Source: Sisyra terminalis (lineage: Eukaryota > Arthropoda > Insecta > Neuroptera > Sisyridae). Taken from it: a stretch of 64,000 nucleotides of DNA. The notes beneath the pieces were generated by a model that was not told the origin of the DNA, did not search any database, and saw only the letters and a program-made list of their open reading frames with translations. This document shows, in pieces, positions 34,788 through 47,330 of this stretch. Every line of letters starts with the position of its first letter. Position 1 is the stretch's first letter. Both the position numbers and the translations under genes were made by a program. The stretch spans positions 55,567,701-55,631,700 of the forward strand of contig OY292275.1 of NCBI GenBank assembly GCA_958496175.1. The letters run 5' to 3'.

Positions 34788-35311
34788 GTTTAAATTTTTA
34801 AGCCGATACTACGTTTTTGAATCTAATAATAAATCAACATGTTTTATTTTAAGCGGTCAGTCGAGACAATGAAATGTAATTTTTACTTATATTCTGAATA
34901 TCTAGGCGAGTGTTTTGATAACTTTTGACTGTTTTAACTTATAATTATGGCTGACTTTATATAAACTTTGTACAGTTCCTGAATTATTTACGGATTAATT
35001 GGTTCACAGTAGGTATACCTACCGTAGGTATACGGTTTTGTTAGGTACTTTTTAGATATTTATATTTATTTTTTGAAAATTAATTGATCAAATTATATGA
35101 TCATTAATTGATACAATTATTTTATTCTAAGCATCAGTTTATTAAATGTGTATTTTTAAAGTTGACAAAATAGTGTTTTTAAGTATGATTATGTTTTTTA
35201 TAAAAGAAATAAGAAAAATAATAATTTTCATATACCACTACAAATAGCAAATTTAAAAAGAAAATATAATCTACACCTACGTTACGCAGACGAAGTCGCG
35301 GGGATCAGCTA

Positions 35312-35312
<1 letters not shown>

Positions 35313-35369
<57 letters not shown>
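35313..35369. repeat. (TA)n microsatellite at Helitron 3' flank
   Basis: Starts directly after CTAG of the Helitron. The left flank is also (AT)n (33189-33201), so the Helitron inserted into an AT microsatellite. Confidence 0.95.
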
Positions 35370-35375
<6 letters not shown>

Positions 35376-35545
35376 TTATGAAGTTAGTATCTTATACCAA
35401 CCATTAAAACTCCACAAAACCTCCCGATGGAAAAAAAAATACCATAATCGTACTATAAGGTGACAAAAATACGATTATTAATAAGGAATACAGATTAAAT
35501 AGTTTTTGATTATTTTTGGGTTTGACTTCAAATATTACCATACTA
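35370..35545. repeat. dispersed repeat, copy 1
   Basis: It contains 'AAGTTAGTATCTTATACCAA' and 'GTACTATAAGGTGACAAAAA'. The second part recurs directly at 36228-36335, and the whole recurs inverted at 38090-38285. Confidence 0.65.
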
Positions 35546-36227
35546 GAGTGGTCCAAAAAAAAAAGTTTTTTGCCTATCATCTCAAACGCTTTTCTAAGGC
35601 ATAAAAATAATTCCCTCCAAAGCGCAGGTTGATATTTTGATTCTCCACGAAGCTCAATAAATGTCTATTTTTCCATTTAAATAACACGTAAAAAAAATTT
35701 TTTACGTTTTTATTTGGTAAAACTACGAAAAAAATTTTTTTTAATTTTTCATCAACTTTTCTTGTAGGAAATTCAATTCTCTACAAAAAAGTATTGAGGT
35801 AGTTTTTTCGTTATTCTAACGGGTAAAAAGTTATTAAGCTTTAAAACTCGCTACTGAGCAAATTTGAAAGAAGATAGTTTCAAAGTAATTTTTTGAATGA
35901 ATGGACAATATTACAAGATAATTTAATAAATTTTCATGGATTTGAAATAATTCTTAACTTTTTGAAAACTTTTTTTGGTGATTGCATGTATTTATTTGAA
36001 AATTTATCAAACTCTAGACTATTTATAATATAATTAACAAATGTTTTTTGACGAAGTACGGAACTGTGAATTATGAATGACTATTTTTATTACAATTTAG
36101 ATAACTTCTTCCCCATTAGAATTACGAAAAAATTACTGGAGTACTTTTTGAAGAGAATTCAATTTCCTACAAGACTAATTGATCCAAATTAAAGTCTTCA
36201 TGAGGCCTCCATGAACAGTTGATTACA
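35546..36227. other. possible foldback relative
   Basis: It begins CTAGAGTGGTCCAAAAAAAAAA and includes TTTTCTTGTAGGAAATTCAATTCTC, cut short here as a motif shared with the foldback copies at 54521 and 59116. It lies between two direct copies of the dispersed repeat. Confidence 0.35.
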
Positions 36228-36335
36228 CAGCGAAAAAAAATGGTACTATAAGGTGGCAAGTATACGATTTTTACTAAAGAATACAGATAAACCAGTGTGA
36301 TTATTTTAGGATTTGGCCTCAAATATTTAGTTTTT
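36228..36335. repeat. dispersed repeat, copy 2 (direct)
   Basis: Matches 35430-35545: GGTACTATAAGGTGGCAAG ... GATTATTTTAGGATTTGGCC. Confidence 0.65.
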
Positions 36336-38089
36336 TGAAAGGGTTTTACCACTGAAAATGTTTTGAAAATCTGTCTTATTAGAGATATAAACGATACATC
36401 GATTGTTTCAATTATTGATTTATCGTCTATAAATATCGATGTTTTAACGTCGATATTGAAACTCAAAGCATTGATAATGTATCGTTCTTCATCACCGATG
36501 GTTGATTTGAAATTTGAAATACAATTCAATTATAAAACAAAAATCTCCACCAAGAGAAAATTTTGAAACTTTTAAACAATAAATTGTTTCAATTTTCATC
36601 CAAACCTGTCCTTGAAAATTTTGTTTTTGCAAAATGTTAATGAGAAACACGTTGTTTATCGATTCTTATTTTAGCACATCTTTGACGTACTTCATACGGC
36701 ACATAAACTTGAAACTGTTTACAGAAGAGATATATGGATTATGTGTACAAGGTAGGCCCGACCTCTACCCTCTTTAAATTTTCCTCAAACTCCCTGCCAC
36801 CACCGCACCAAGTGTTTCACCCCCTGAACTACGAACTTGGTAACTGTTTTCTTGAAAATGTTTGCGTCTCACAATCATAGAGGGGCACCGGAGAGGAACG
36901 CAGTTTTGAAACTGGGAAACGGTTTTGCCATACTTTAACGCAATACAGCGTTTGTGTGGGAAAAGGGATAGGCACCTTGAATGTTACCCCCTTAGTTACA
37001 ATTTTGATGATAAACATTGACATACCTTTACCACCGACCGCGCGTTGTGGCTTTACTTTCAAGTAACAAGAACATTTAGCCAAAAACCATTAGCGACAAA
37101 TCAATTTGTCAACGAAATTAACAAAATGATTAACAACTCTAAATATCTTACAGTTCCCTTTTTTTTTCTCGAAGGTTTTTATTTAAAGCTTTAAGCTTCG
37201 TTTAAGCTCTGCAAAAATTTATTTCATTTATAATACTATTGTTTCACTTATTAAACTCTGTACAGGTGTTATTGTTCTACTACATACAATATAAACTTTC
37301 AGCTTAATCCAAATCCCTTCAGAGAGGAAATTTTCAAATAGACTCCCCGTAAATGTAACTCGATCCAAACAAATAATTAACCTTAATTAGATATTTCTAT
37401 GCTGGTGCCGTACAAAAACCAAAGGCGAATATAATATGAAGTCAGAACAATATAATAAGTTCAAAAACTATACAAATGGAAGCGGCAAAAACCATGAAAT
37501 ATTTACCCTGAAATTATCAGTGTCGGGTTTGTTGGGGATGGAAAAAACGACGACCAACCAAGTGGTCGCCGGTTGTTGTTGGCGCTAGTGTTGGAATAAT
37601 TATTTAAGAAATCGAAAAACAAACTCGACCGCAATGATAATTGTATATTGCTTTATCTGGATTATATATGTTGTTTTAAATCACAAAAGGAATAGTTTAG
37701 TTGTTGAGTATATCTCTTTTCGTTTCATTTGTAATTGAGATTTTTAATTATATAATAAGAGCCAGAGATAAAATAGTGTGCATGTCTGCATGTACGTTTT
37801 TTATGGTCTTATTATAAATAGGAAAATGAACATTGTTCTGCAATTATTTATGATTTAAAATAATTACATCTTACTAATTGGATTGTTTCCAAAAACATTT
37901 ACTACTACTAAAGCTTATAACAATAATGAAGAACTTAGATACTAATAGATAGGTACTTACTTTTTGAAGGTCTTTTTTATTTATTTTTTTGCGCATATTT
38001 GATTAATGCTTTTTTAATTTTTAAAAGAACAGTCCAATTTCCATGGTTCGTTTAGTTGTTAATGACCATCGTTAAAATCATTTCGGAAA
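36336..38089. other. unassigned DNA
   Basis: A 120-codon minus-strand frame at 36167-36529 overlaps the repeat and shows no domain. 36730-37060 is less A+T-rich and non-repetitive. No gene recognised. Confidence 0.35.
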
Positions 38090-38285
38090 GACAAATATTT
38101 GAGGGCAAACCCTAAAATAATCAAATATTGGTTTATCAGTATTCTTTATTAATAATATCTTTGCCTTCCTTATAGTACCTTTTTAGTATTTTTTTTTTCC
38201 TTGTGACCAGCTTTTCACGAAAGCTTCATGAAGGATTTGTGTAGTTTTTAGATTGGTATAAGATACTAGCTTTATAAATCTAAAC
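38090..38285. repeat. dispersed repeat, copy 3 (inverted)
   Basis: Reverse complement matches 35370-35545, including the GTATCTTATACCAA end and the ATAATCAAATATT stretch. Confidence 0.65.
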
Positions 38286-38810
38286 AGCTGAAATCATTTT
38301 TCATCATCCTTCTTTGGATTTTTTAGTTTTATCCGAAATTTTCGAAATTTTTTTTTAAGTGGTATATGTTGCTGGCTGTCTAATAGGAGCGATCTTGTTT
38401 TTATTCTCTATATGGTAATTCCAGGAATATGGAATACTATTAAGTCTAGTTGGTTCATTGCTGTTTTCTAGAAGGTCAACCACCAAATGATTAGCATAGC
38501 TTTTCAATTTCTGTAGGAATGTCGGATGATTTCTTCTTTATGTAGGTCTTTTTGAATGTCCTGGTTCGTGAGGGCATTGGGTCCATTGGGTCTTTATGAC
38601 GAATCTGAGGCTGAAAGCATTGAATGATATTTACAGTCCCTGGCTATATTATTAGACGACCTTAAGATTTTATACAAAATGTACATATTCTACTTAATGA
38701 AATTTAATATTGTTTACCTTTAACATTATGAAAAGTTGCATTGATTTTTAAGAAAATTATTTTCTGGGCAAGGGTAAAACCTTGTTTATTATCTCTATTA
38801 CTGTACTTAA
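38286..38810. other. unassigned DNA
   Basis: Nothing recognised. Confidence 0.4.
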
Positions 38811-38998
38811 GGATGGTAGCCTTGATTTGAAACCCATTGAAAATATATGGAAATTGCTGAAGGGAAAATGGGCTAAAGAGGTGGTTCCAACAGAAAAATA
38901 GTCCTTAGAAAAAATATTCACTTATGGTATCATCATCCACAAACATGGCAGACGGTATTGTCCTACATAGACAGCATACTGCGTAGAATGGGAACTTA
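38811..38998 (+). pseudogene. Tc1/mariner transposase C-terminal fragment
   Basis: DGSLDLKPIENIWKLLKGKW, then AKEVVPTEK; after a stop and a frame shift comes HHPQTWQTVLSYIDSMLRRM. The S-x-D-L-x-P-I-E-N-x-W motif surrounds the last catalytic acidic residue of the Tc1/mariner DDE/D triad, and S-M-x-R-R is the expected end of a Tc1 transposase. Proline-Asn of the usual 'DLNPIEN' has become 'DLKPIEN'. The upstream two thirds and both inverted termini are not visible. Confidence 0.75.
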
Positions 38999-40122
38999 AA
39001 TATCAATAAATGAGCTTTCAATTAAATATTAAACCATTCAGCTCGCCATAATTAGGAAGATGTGTAATGAATTTGATGGTAAACATTTATTTCTTAGTAA
39101 TTATGATTTTTGGTCTCGCTATTTGGTAATAAGCGTAATAAATAAAATTTGTACAGAAAATTTTAATCCAATAAAAAATATGGACCCAAAATAAAATATC
39201 TCTTACATCGATTTTATACAAAACCTATAGTGCGTCTATTAATATGATCAGGGACTCTCTACATCAATTAGAAAATAAACATTTAGATACATTTTATAAA
39301 TAACAAAGCTAAACATTCAATGTTTAATTATTTAGCATTTATCAAGAAAAAAAAGGATTGTACCCCATATTTAAATATTATTTGGTTTGAGGTAAATTTT
39401 ACCAATCCTCTGATTTTTTTTACCCTTTTTTTATTTTACCCTTTCATATGTAGACTTAGATATTAGACAAAATCACGAATTCCCAAGTAATTTTAAATTG
39501 CCGGAAAAATATCTCCGGTACTTTAAAGTCCAAAACAGTGCATTTATATAAAATTAAATATTCCATAGTAACCCCTGAGTTTTACGATCGATGTGTTGCT
39601 ATTGATAATTAGCGAAGGTAAATGTTAATGTTTGGGCAACCAGCGAAATGAAAATACCGAAGAAGTTGAAGTAGTGGTTCCTTAATTTGGAATATTTGAA
39701 AATTTTAATTGTTGCACATAAAAAATAGGTATAAATTTAAAGTATTTAGGATTCTCAATAAATGATAGTTGTATTAAAAATTAATATTTTAATCACTTTT
39801 AAGTGTTTTTTTTTTGCAACTTTAAATAATTATTTTCTGTACTATTTAAGAAAAAAACATGTGTTTCTCTTTAATGACATTAACAGATTAGTATGCTAAT
39901 GTGAAATCGGTTTTTCAGTTTCTTTAAATTTAATCTTTGACTACATTTTTTTAAATAATTGCAAAATTAGAAAAAAGAAAAAGATATTCGAACTCTCATA
40001 AAAATTATTCATATGCTGACCACTCTTCCTTAAAATTTCTGGAAAATTAAAGGGAAACATAAGTCTAAATTTGAAAAAAATAAGGACCAAATATAATGTC
40101 ATAAAATAAAAAATAAATACTT
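38999..40122. other. unassigned A+T-rich DNA
   Basis: Nothing recognised. Confidence 0.4.
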
Positions 40123-40560
40123 ACCTATACTCACCTCTACTTATCTTATCTTAGAAACTTATCCTGAAAGCTGAAATTACCTACAACTACTTTATACTTC
40201 CCTCTCTTATCGTAGCAACTTATCCTGAAAGCTGAAATTGCCTACAGCTACTTTATACTTCCCTCTTAAATCTTATTTCACTTCACTTCACTGCACTTTT
40301 CACTAGCACTTGCACTTTGCCAACGTTCGTTTGCGAACCCAATGGTTCACCCATCCAAGTTGGAGTCCACACCAAAGGTGCTTAACCAACTTGATGGATC
40401 AGCTGAACCAATGTCTGTGTCGCCACGACCGCTGACATTCATCTTACCTTAAATCGATTATTTTAAATACAATTTTAAAGTTGAATACATTTCGTCACAT
40501 TTGCAACATTTAAATTCCACAGAAAGGACTAAATAATAGGTTCTTTTTTATTGAGAGACA
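40123..40560 (-). repeat. 5S-derived repeat, full copy
   Basis: Minus-strand order: leader (40560-40437), 118-bp 5S-like segment (40436-40319), then a tail with a 61-bp unit repeated twice (40157-40217 and 40218-40266). Partial copies at 41935-42170 and 42183-42300 share leader and flanks but have lost most of the 5S part. Multiple copies with an internal polymerase III promoter suggest a SINE-like element. Confidence 0.55.
40319..40436 (-). ncRNA. 5S rRNA-like sequence (pseudogene or SINE head)
   Basis: 118 bp, the length of 5S rRNA to within 1-2 nt. The internal control region is collinear with insect 5S: TTAAGCA at position 52 and ACTTGGATGGG at position 77, both at the 5S coordinates. 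The first seven bases GTCAGCG pair with the last seven CGTTGGC (three Watson-Crick G-C, one A-U... with two G-U), rebuilding helix I. The remainder is strongly diverged, so it is not a standard 5S gene. In the family, this region binds TFIIIA and directs polymerase III. Alternative: a tRNA-like or chance match, which the shared spacing makes unlikely. Confidence 0.6.
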
Positions 40561-41934
40561 ATTTTGTGGTCCTTCTTTCAAAGAAAGCTCTAGATATAAA
40601 AATTTACTTTAACATTTTTAATTTGGACAAATAATTCTATTTTTCTTTAAAATCCATATCTCAATTTTGTTTTGTTTCAATTTTGATCAAAAACTACTCT
40701 GTGATTCTCGATTATAATGGACTTATGAGATAGTATCTTTTGATCCTCATAAAGATTGACTTTTAGAGCATAAAGGCTGAACTTAGGACTAAGCACAAAC
40801 ATGTAGCTATGTGCTAAATATTTTTTAAGCCTTGATGCCAGTTGTATTGTTGTGAATTTTGATTGATGAAATATTTATGAATAAGTAGGATCTTTGTTTA
40901 TTTATTTTAGCTTGTCTATTAAAATTAGGATGAAGAGATAGCCCTTGATTATTTTGAATAGGTTTTTGTATATTAGTAGTTCTCGTATGATGTCCTACGT
41001 TCTCTAATATAATCCTCGTTCTCTAAGATAAGCCTCTTTTTTAAGTAAAAAGGCGTTTTAAGTTTTCCTTGCATTTTGATATTTTAAAACTTTTCTTCAT
41101 AACAAAAACAAAATTGTCGAAATGAAAAAAAAAAAAAATAAACGAATATTTATTAACAATTTAAGCAACTAATAAAAAAACTTTCCACTACTTTAAACAT
41201 TGATCTTGTTGGGGAATTTTTTCAACGTAAAGTTATCACTAAATATATCACCAAAATTTTTGCGTTTGATTGGATAATAGATTCATGTATTTCAAATTTT
41301 TAAGTTCGTTAAGTTTTCTTCAAATTTAAAATTACAATAAATATTGTTCAATAATCGTGCAAAACCTAAGTAAAGTCAATTTAGAGTGATATGTTATTGA
41401 TATTGTAAAATCAATCATGGCAATAAAGCAATAATTTCAATGTTAATGTAGAAAATTTTACTATGTTTGACATAAAAAAATACTACGTTTACATAGTCGT
41501 TTTTACTATGTAAAATAAGAAAATTCACATGTTTTTTCTCCATTTAAATCGGTTTTTATAAAAGTAATGTCTTCATAATATTTTTGTTAGTCATATAGGG
41601 TTCAATCATTACCTTGAATAATAATATTATAATGTTACTCCCAAAAATTTCATATTTTTTTTTTTGCTACATTTTCATCTTTTACTAGATTGACACTTTA
41701 ACAGTTCTAACAAGATTACCATGAAACTTGTATAGTAGGTTTCATTAATATTTTGTGGCCACTTTTCCTTACATTTCCTGGAAAAGTAAAGAACAAGAAT
41801 AATTTTTGAAAAATTTAAGAGACACAATTCTTTAAATTAATAGAAAAAAAATCTAAGACTAATTATAGTGTTTTAAATTTTCTCAGCAAGAAAATTTTTG
41901 GAAAAATAGGCAAAAACTAAAAATGGGCTACATA
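40561..41934. other. unassigned A+T-rich DNA
   Basis: Nothing recognised. Confidence 0.4.
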
Positions 41935-42170
41935 TATATAAATACTTATCTCTATATATTTTATTTTATCTTAGCGACTTATTCTGAAATTGCCATCTTA
42001 ATCCATCGGCTGAACCAATATATGTTCCTCCTCAACCGCTGGCATTGATCACCCTTAAAATCGATTATTTTTAGTTTAATTATTAAAGATCATTTACATT
42101 TTGTCAAATTTACAAATGATAAATTTCTCAAAAGGGATAAAACACTTGGTTCTTTTTTAACAAAAAAATG
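41935..42170 (-). repeat. 5S-derived repeat, partial copy
   Basis: 'CGGCTGAACCAATATATG', 'CAACCGCTGGCATTGATC' and 'AAAATCGATTATTTT' match the full copy. The 3' two thirds of the 5S-like part and most of the tail are deleted. Confidence 0.6.
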
Positions 42171-42182
42171 TCGAGCTTTTTT

Positions 42183-42300
42183 CGTAAATAGCCGCTGACA
42201 TTTATCTTAACTTAAATTGATTTATTCAATTCCAACATCTAAGTTGATTACATTTGGTCATATTTGCAACATTTAAATTTCACGGAAGGGATTTAGCATA
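42183..42300 (-). repeat. 5S-derived repeat leader fragment
   Basis: From GCCGCTGACATTTATCTTAA through CATATTTGCAACATTTAAAT it matches the leader of the full copy; only the first few bases of the 5S part are present. Confidence 0.55.
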
Positions 42301-44476
42301 GGGAAGTACTCCTCACCTTCATCATTATCTACTGTACTTATAAACAACCTTAAGGGTAGGACATCGCGAGAAGAAGTTGTTAGTAAATTTGAACCCCTTA
42401 TAAAATTAAAACATGAAATATTTATAAAATAGCATCAATAACATCAACTATGATAATAAAATTGACGTTTTTACTTTTAATAACCTACGTCTCAAGCTGA
42501 GAGTTAATTAATGAGTTCACTGAGATATTAATTGCATGGTATTTTAAGTCAATTCTTCTTATTAGTTTATAGTTTGGAATTTTAGTTATTATGATAAAAA
42601 CGTCTCTTAAATTGTTGGTTTTTAAGTTCCTACTTTCGTTGATTTTTTATTATTTAAGTTGATGTTTTACTTGAACAATGTGATCTACCAACGCATTCAA
42701 TGCAATAACAATCATCATCAATGGACCATAAGAAAAAAATTCGTTAATATTTGATCATTTAGAAAATGCTGAGTTTTTTTTTTATCGTAACCAACAAAGC
42801 ACAACTCACATACAAAGCCAAGAAAACGCCATTAAATCCAAAGCAAGATACAATTATTGTAAAAATCTCATTTTTTTTATTTCGGCTTGCACGCACAAAG
42901 CACAAAAGCCGGGGGTTGATAATGATGATCATCATCGTTGGCGTTTGTCGAAACAAATCTCATTCGCAGTGGACATTTCAAATAAAACAGCACACCTGGG
43001 GTTCGTATAGTACGACCGAATCGTGGATATAGCGGAACCATGTTAAAAAAAATAACATTTGTAAGCAAAATACAATCATAAATTGCCATTTTTATTCTCC
43101 AAACTTGGCTTCATTTTCGATTGGAAAAACCGCACTGCGTGACCACCACGCATGAAAACGGATGTTAATAACTAAAATTGGTCCTCCTAAAAACAATCAA
43201 GGCATTTTATTAGTTTCGAATTTTTTTAATTAGTAGCAATACTCGAAATACCTTGAAGAGGTATGCATGTATGTTCGTGGAAATGTTTGATATAAATAAG
43301 CCGCTTCCTTCACAAACCCAGCTGCATAATTAATCAACTAACTAATCCAATTAGCGAAGTTGGGTCAGACCTCGAGAACTAACTAATAAAACAAATCGTT
43401 ACGATAGGAATAGAGTTTATATAGATACCTTAAAATTCGACGAAAGCTTTAATGATCAAGCCGATTGCAACTACGAATGTGCAATGTGCAAAGTGCAAAG
43501 TGCATTTCTCTTTTCATAACGAATATGAAATCCATGTGTTTTCACACATCCGTACAAATCAGTGAACAATAAACGCTTGTTACGTTAATTAGTGATTCAA
43601 CTATAACATTTTGATGTTTGGAGATAAAAAAGTCAAAATTTAAAAATATAAAATTAAAGTTAATTTTCCTGATGCTTTCCCGGTTTGAAAATTTAATTTG
43701 CACATTTCCAATTGATGTAAGCCAGGGATATTTTTTTTTTTAATTTTTTAAAATGTTAGATACTTTCTAAAAAAATAGTTTTTCTTTTGCATTAATGTGA
43801 AACTAAAAAGGTCAGTGGCGTGCATTTCATATAAACAAAAAGACACTGCCTTCCTTACAAAATTCAGATAAATATTTATAATCTTGTTCTGATATCTAAT
43901 TTTATTTTATTTACGAGTACTATCAGATATCAATAAACAAAAAATCTTAACGGATATCATCTATACAGTATACAGATTATGCTAGCTCGTTCGTTCGTTC
44001 AATTTCAAGTAAGCGACTGGTAATATTTGCATTGCGATGCACTAGCGCTACTGAGTCCAGCAGCGGGAAAAACACAAACTATCGGTGCCTAAATATTTAT
44101 ATGTGTGCACTCATAGCTATATATGTGTGAGTGTATGCATTCGTATAAAAACAATAATATAAATATACAATTCCACACATACAACCTCATAAAAAGACAC
44201 TGTCTTCTTACAACATGACAAATTACGATAATTACCGAAGTAGCAACGTTTCTTATTCATTAACGCTGCAATAACAAATTTGAATTTTATTGATTTCAAT
44301 AATCGATTTAACGATCAGTAATCTACGTACATTGTTATTATTTAATTCTAATAAATTTTATTAATGTATTATCTATTATCTGTATTATTTAACTCTGACG
44401 ATAATATTGCATTTCTTTAATAAAGTTTACAAAATGAATCTATCTATGGATATTTGTGGTTAAAAATATCAACATT
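42301..44476. other. unassigned, partly unique-looking DNA
   Basis: 42700-43560 has mixed composition and no repeats except a short GTGCAA(A/T) run at about 43477-43505. Three overlapping frames at 42759-43089 shadow one another. No domain recognised. Confidence 0.4.
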
Positions 44477-44485
44477 ATTATTTAC

Positions 44486-45470
44486 CCTATACCGATTAGC
44501 CAACAAAATGTTAAAGTGTGAATTTTCCGATTTTTTTTTGGCCAATCGATGGAAAATCGTTCGTAGAGGATTGTGAAAGAAACCGTTTTGTTTGTGACAA
44601 AATAGTTTAGCGGTAATTAAATAAATAAAATAAATTAATTACTTAGTCATTGATATAGTAAAATGTTAAGAAAATAAGGTTTAAAGCAACATACAATAAC
44701 AAAAATGCGGGAAAATTTAGGAAATGGTTGGTTAAATGTAAAACTTATAAAAAAGTTAAAGAAAAACTTTTTCCGAATTTCAAAAAACGCTTAATGTTCT
44801 ACTTCGTATTTATATTTCCAAAAATTTTTGGTGTGAAAAGTAAATTTTCACAAACGATGAAAATTTACGTTTTTAAAGCCTGTTCAATAGTGCATTGATT
44901 TTTACTACTTTGGAAAAGTTGGTTGAATCAGAAAGTATGGAAAATATTTTCCGAATTTCAAAAAACACTTAATGTTCTACATAGTATATTATATTTTTCA
45001 AAAAAAATTTTGTGTGAAAAGTTGATTTTCACAAACAATGAAAAAATTTGGGAGAAAAGCTTGTTTAATTTTATTTCGATTTTTCTTGTATTGTAAAGTT
45101 TTGGGATAATATAATTTGAGGAAAATTATTAATTTCATAATTGCCTTTTTTTCCATTTTTTTTCGTAGGGGGGAGGTTCTGTTTAGTTTTCCTTAACTTT
45201 TTTTTTAGTTTTACATTTAACCAACCATTTCCTAAATTTTTCCGCATTTTTGTTATTGTATGTTGCTCTGAACCATATTTTCTTAACATTTTACTGTATC
45301 AATGACTAATTAATTAATTTTTATTAATTAATTTATTACCGCTAAACTATTTTGTCACAAAAAAAATGGTTTCTTTCACAAACTTCTACCAACGATTTCC
45401 CATCGATTGGCAAAAAAAAATTCGGAAAATTCACACTTTAAAATTTTGTTCGCTAATCGGTATAGGGTTC
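44486..45470. mobile_element. palindromic foldback element with 9-bp flanking repeat
   Basis: Arms of ~270 bp (44486-44752 and 45209-45467) are inverted copies: CCTATACCGATTAGC, 'AAGTGTGAATTTTCC' and 'AATGGTTGGTTAAATGTAAA'. The loop holds a diverged direct repeat (44765-44900 and 44940-45070). ATTATTTAC occurs on both flanks (44477-44485 and 45471-45479) and is likely the target duplication. Confidence 0.75.
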
Positions 45471-45479
45471 ATTATTTAC

Positions 45480-46439
45480 TCATCATGACGACGAACTAAA
45501 ACCAACATGCAGCATTTTTGATTATATTAAATTAAGTTTTAAAAATTTCTGCCTACCCTGCCTAAAATCTCTGTGGACGCCACTGAAAAAGGTGTACTAT
45601 AAGTATTACGCTTTGTTTGGTCGTTTTACAGTGGGATATAATGAATTAAGCGGCAGTATTTTCAATGATATTACAATAAAGTTAAATAGTTAAATAATTC
45701 GTTGTTTGGTGCGGTAAGCCGCACCATTCATGCTATAAAAACCAACTATACTTTAGCTAACAATTGTTCAATTATAGCTAAACAAAAAAGTTTATTTTGT
45801 ACAAGTTGAAAGCACATATTTACTACATTAACGTGAAAATAATAATTTAAAGCAAAGGGATTTGAAATTATTGTCTAAAAACTTGTTTAGAGAAATCTAC
45901 AGAAAATCCTAGGCTTAGTTTATAATTAAATATTTGATTTAAATTTTAGAGGAATTTTTGTATTGAAACGCTTTTTTTAATGTTAATAAAATTTGGTAAA
46001 AATGATGAGGGTTAGCATTGGTTAAATCTTTAGAAAAAACGATTTTTTTCGATAATTTCGTATTGGGAAAAGATCGAATTATTAAGGGAACCGTAAAGTA
46101 TTATCGTGGAAGAGTCTAGTTTCCAAAATCTGATGATGGATACATATAAAATTGGCTTAAAAAACTGAAAATTATGAAAACAAAAAGTTTCGTTTTCGCT
46201 TCATTTACGTGCAAAAAAGGGTTTTTAAAACACAAAATTGTTAAATAAGTTTAAATTATGAATCAATGATATAATCACTCCTAGTACTATTACTCTTTGA
46301 ACATTTGGTGTACAAATTTGCAACACCAAATTAGAAAAATATTACTTTGTAATAAAATATCTGGAAAAAAATAATAATTTTTTGTAACTTTAAGTCTATT
46401 TACTGATGATATGAATAGCTTGATGAATCTATTTTTGAT
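45480..46439. other. unassigned DNA
   Basis: Nothing recognised. Confidence 0.4.
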
Positions 46440-47330
46440 GTGATCAGCAAAGTTTATCCATCTGTTTTTCAGGTATCTTCCTTTAAAGTCGCTTTTAGCG
46501 TTTTTTTACTCATTGAAGGACAAATTATTGGATTTGTGTGGTTTTTCAATCTCTCATAGTAAACTTCATTCTTGGGTCTAATCATGCTCTTAATAGTCCT
46601 TATTTTTAAACCCCGGCGAAAGGATATTATTTATTATATACCACGGTATATATTACCACGGTTATATATCTGTAATTGTTCATAAAATTTTAGATAGAGC
46701 TATCTGAAGTACCAGAATATTTACAGACAAGTCCAGAGTTCCAATCCATAGAATCATATTGTAATTATAACAGGAATGTATAAAATAGTTGGTTTTCTAT
46801 TGATAATTTTAGTCCGTTACCAATGAATCAATACAATTATTTGAATTTTTGATTGGTTTGGGATGCTTTCTTCGCAATGTTTATTATCCTGAGTAGCCTT
46901 TTATCAAGGTGAAGTCCTAGATATTTCACTGATTCTAAAAAACTTTACCTATTAAATGAATTGTTGAATAGTTATCCTTTCTATGGCTGAAGCTAACAAA
47001 AGCAGTTTTTGTTTCATTTAACTTATTCCTCCACTTTGTAGTCCAGGTTTCTAGCAATTTAAGATGGAGTTATAGATTTGCCACTGCGATTCTGGGATTC
47101 TTAATTCAAGCTATTAAAAGTATGTCATCTGCAAAGGTTCCTGCTTCAGTATTAGCAATCATTGGCAAATCGGTGGTAAATAAAAGATAAAAAATTGGGC
47201 TCATTACATTTCTTTGCGGGACTCCTACCCTTATTTGATGTTTCCTCTTTGATTTTAGTTCTAAATCACCAATCTTTTGAACAGGATTTCTTTTTATTTT
47301 TATTTTTTTAAACAATAAGCCATCAGAACA
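46440..47330 (-). pseudogene. Jockey-type LINE reverse-transcriptase fragment
   Basis: The minus strand reads RVGVPQRNVMSPIFYLLFTT, then DLPMIANTEAGTFADDILLIA (47230-47106): the RT motif G-V-P-Q-G-S-V-L-x-P and the catalytic F-A-D-D box. Next, with stops and shifts, come LETWTTKWRNKLNETKTAFVS, 'FSHRKDNYSTIHLIG', 'YWFIGNGLKLSIENQL' and a C-terminal 'YERLKNHTNPI'. The order matches Jockey-clade RTs (W-x-x-K-W-R-I-K-x-N-x-x-K-S ... H-V-x-F-T-L-R ... W-L-I-G-x-x-S-x-L-S-x-x-N-K). The N-terminal RT and the endonuclease are not seen. It is a different LINE type from that at 21470-22910. Confidence 0.75.

Larger units (their letters stand above)
33202..35312 (+). mobile_element. Helitron with tRNA-like module, long form
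   Basis: It starts TCTATACTAATATATAAAA after A and ends GCGGGGATCAGCTAG before T. A shorter copy of the same family lies at 52460-53841. Compared with it, this copy carries an extra ~690 bp (about 34410-35130) and an internal (TA)n. The 3' end has a small GAC-GAA-GTC hairpin within GCAGACGAAGTCGCGG. A TCTG microsatellite (about 33321-33346) is shared by both copies. There is no Rep/helicase coding, so it is non-autonomous. Confidence 0.8.

Noticed and set aside
36167..36529. 120-codon minus-strand frame, one of the longest in the window
   Set aside because: It overlaps a dispersed repeat and an opposing frame, and its composition is that of A+T-rich chance ORFs.
36748..36761. GGTAGGCCCGACCT also present near 13911
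   Set aside because: Only about 14 bp shared and no extension on either side; probably coincidence.
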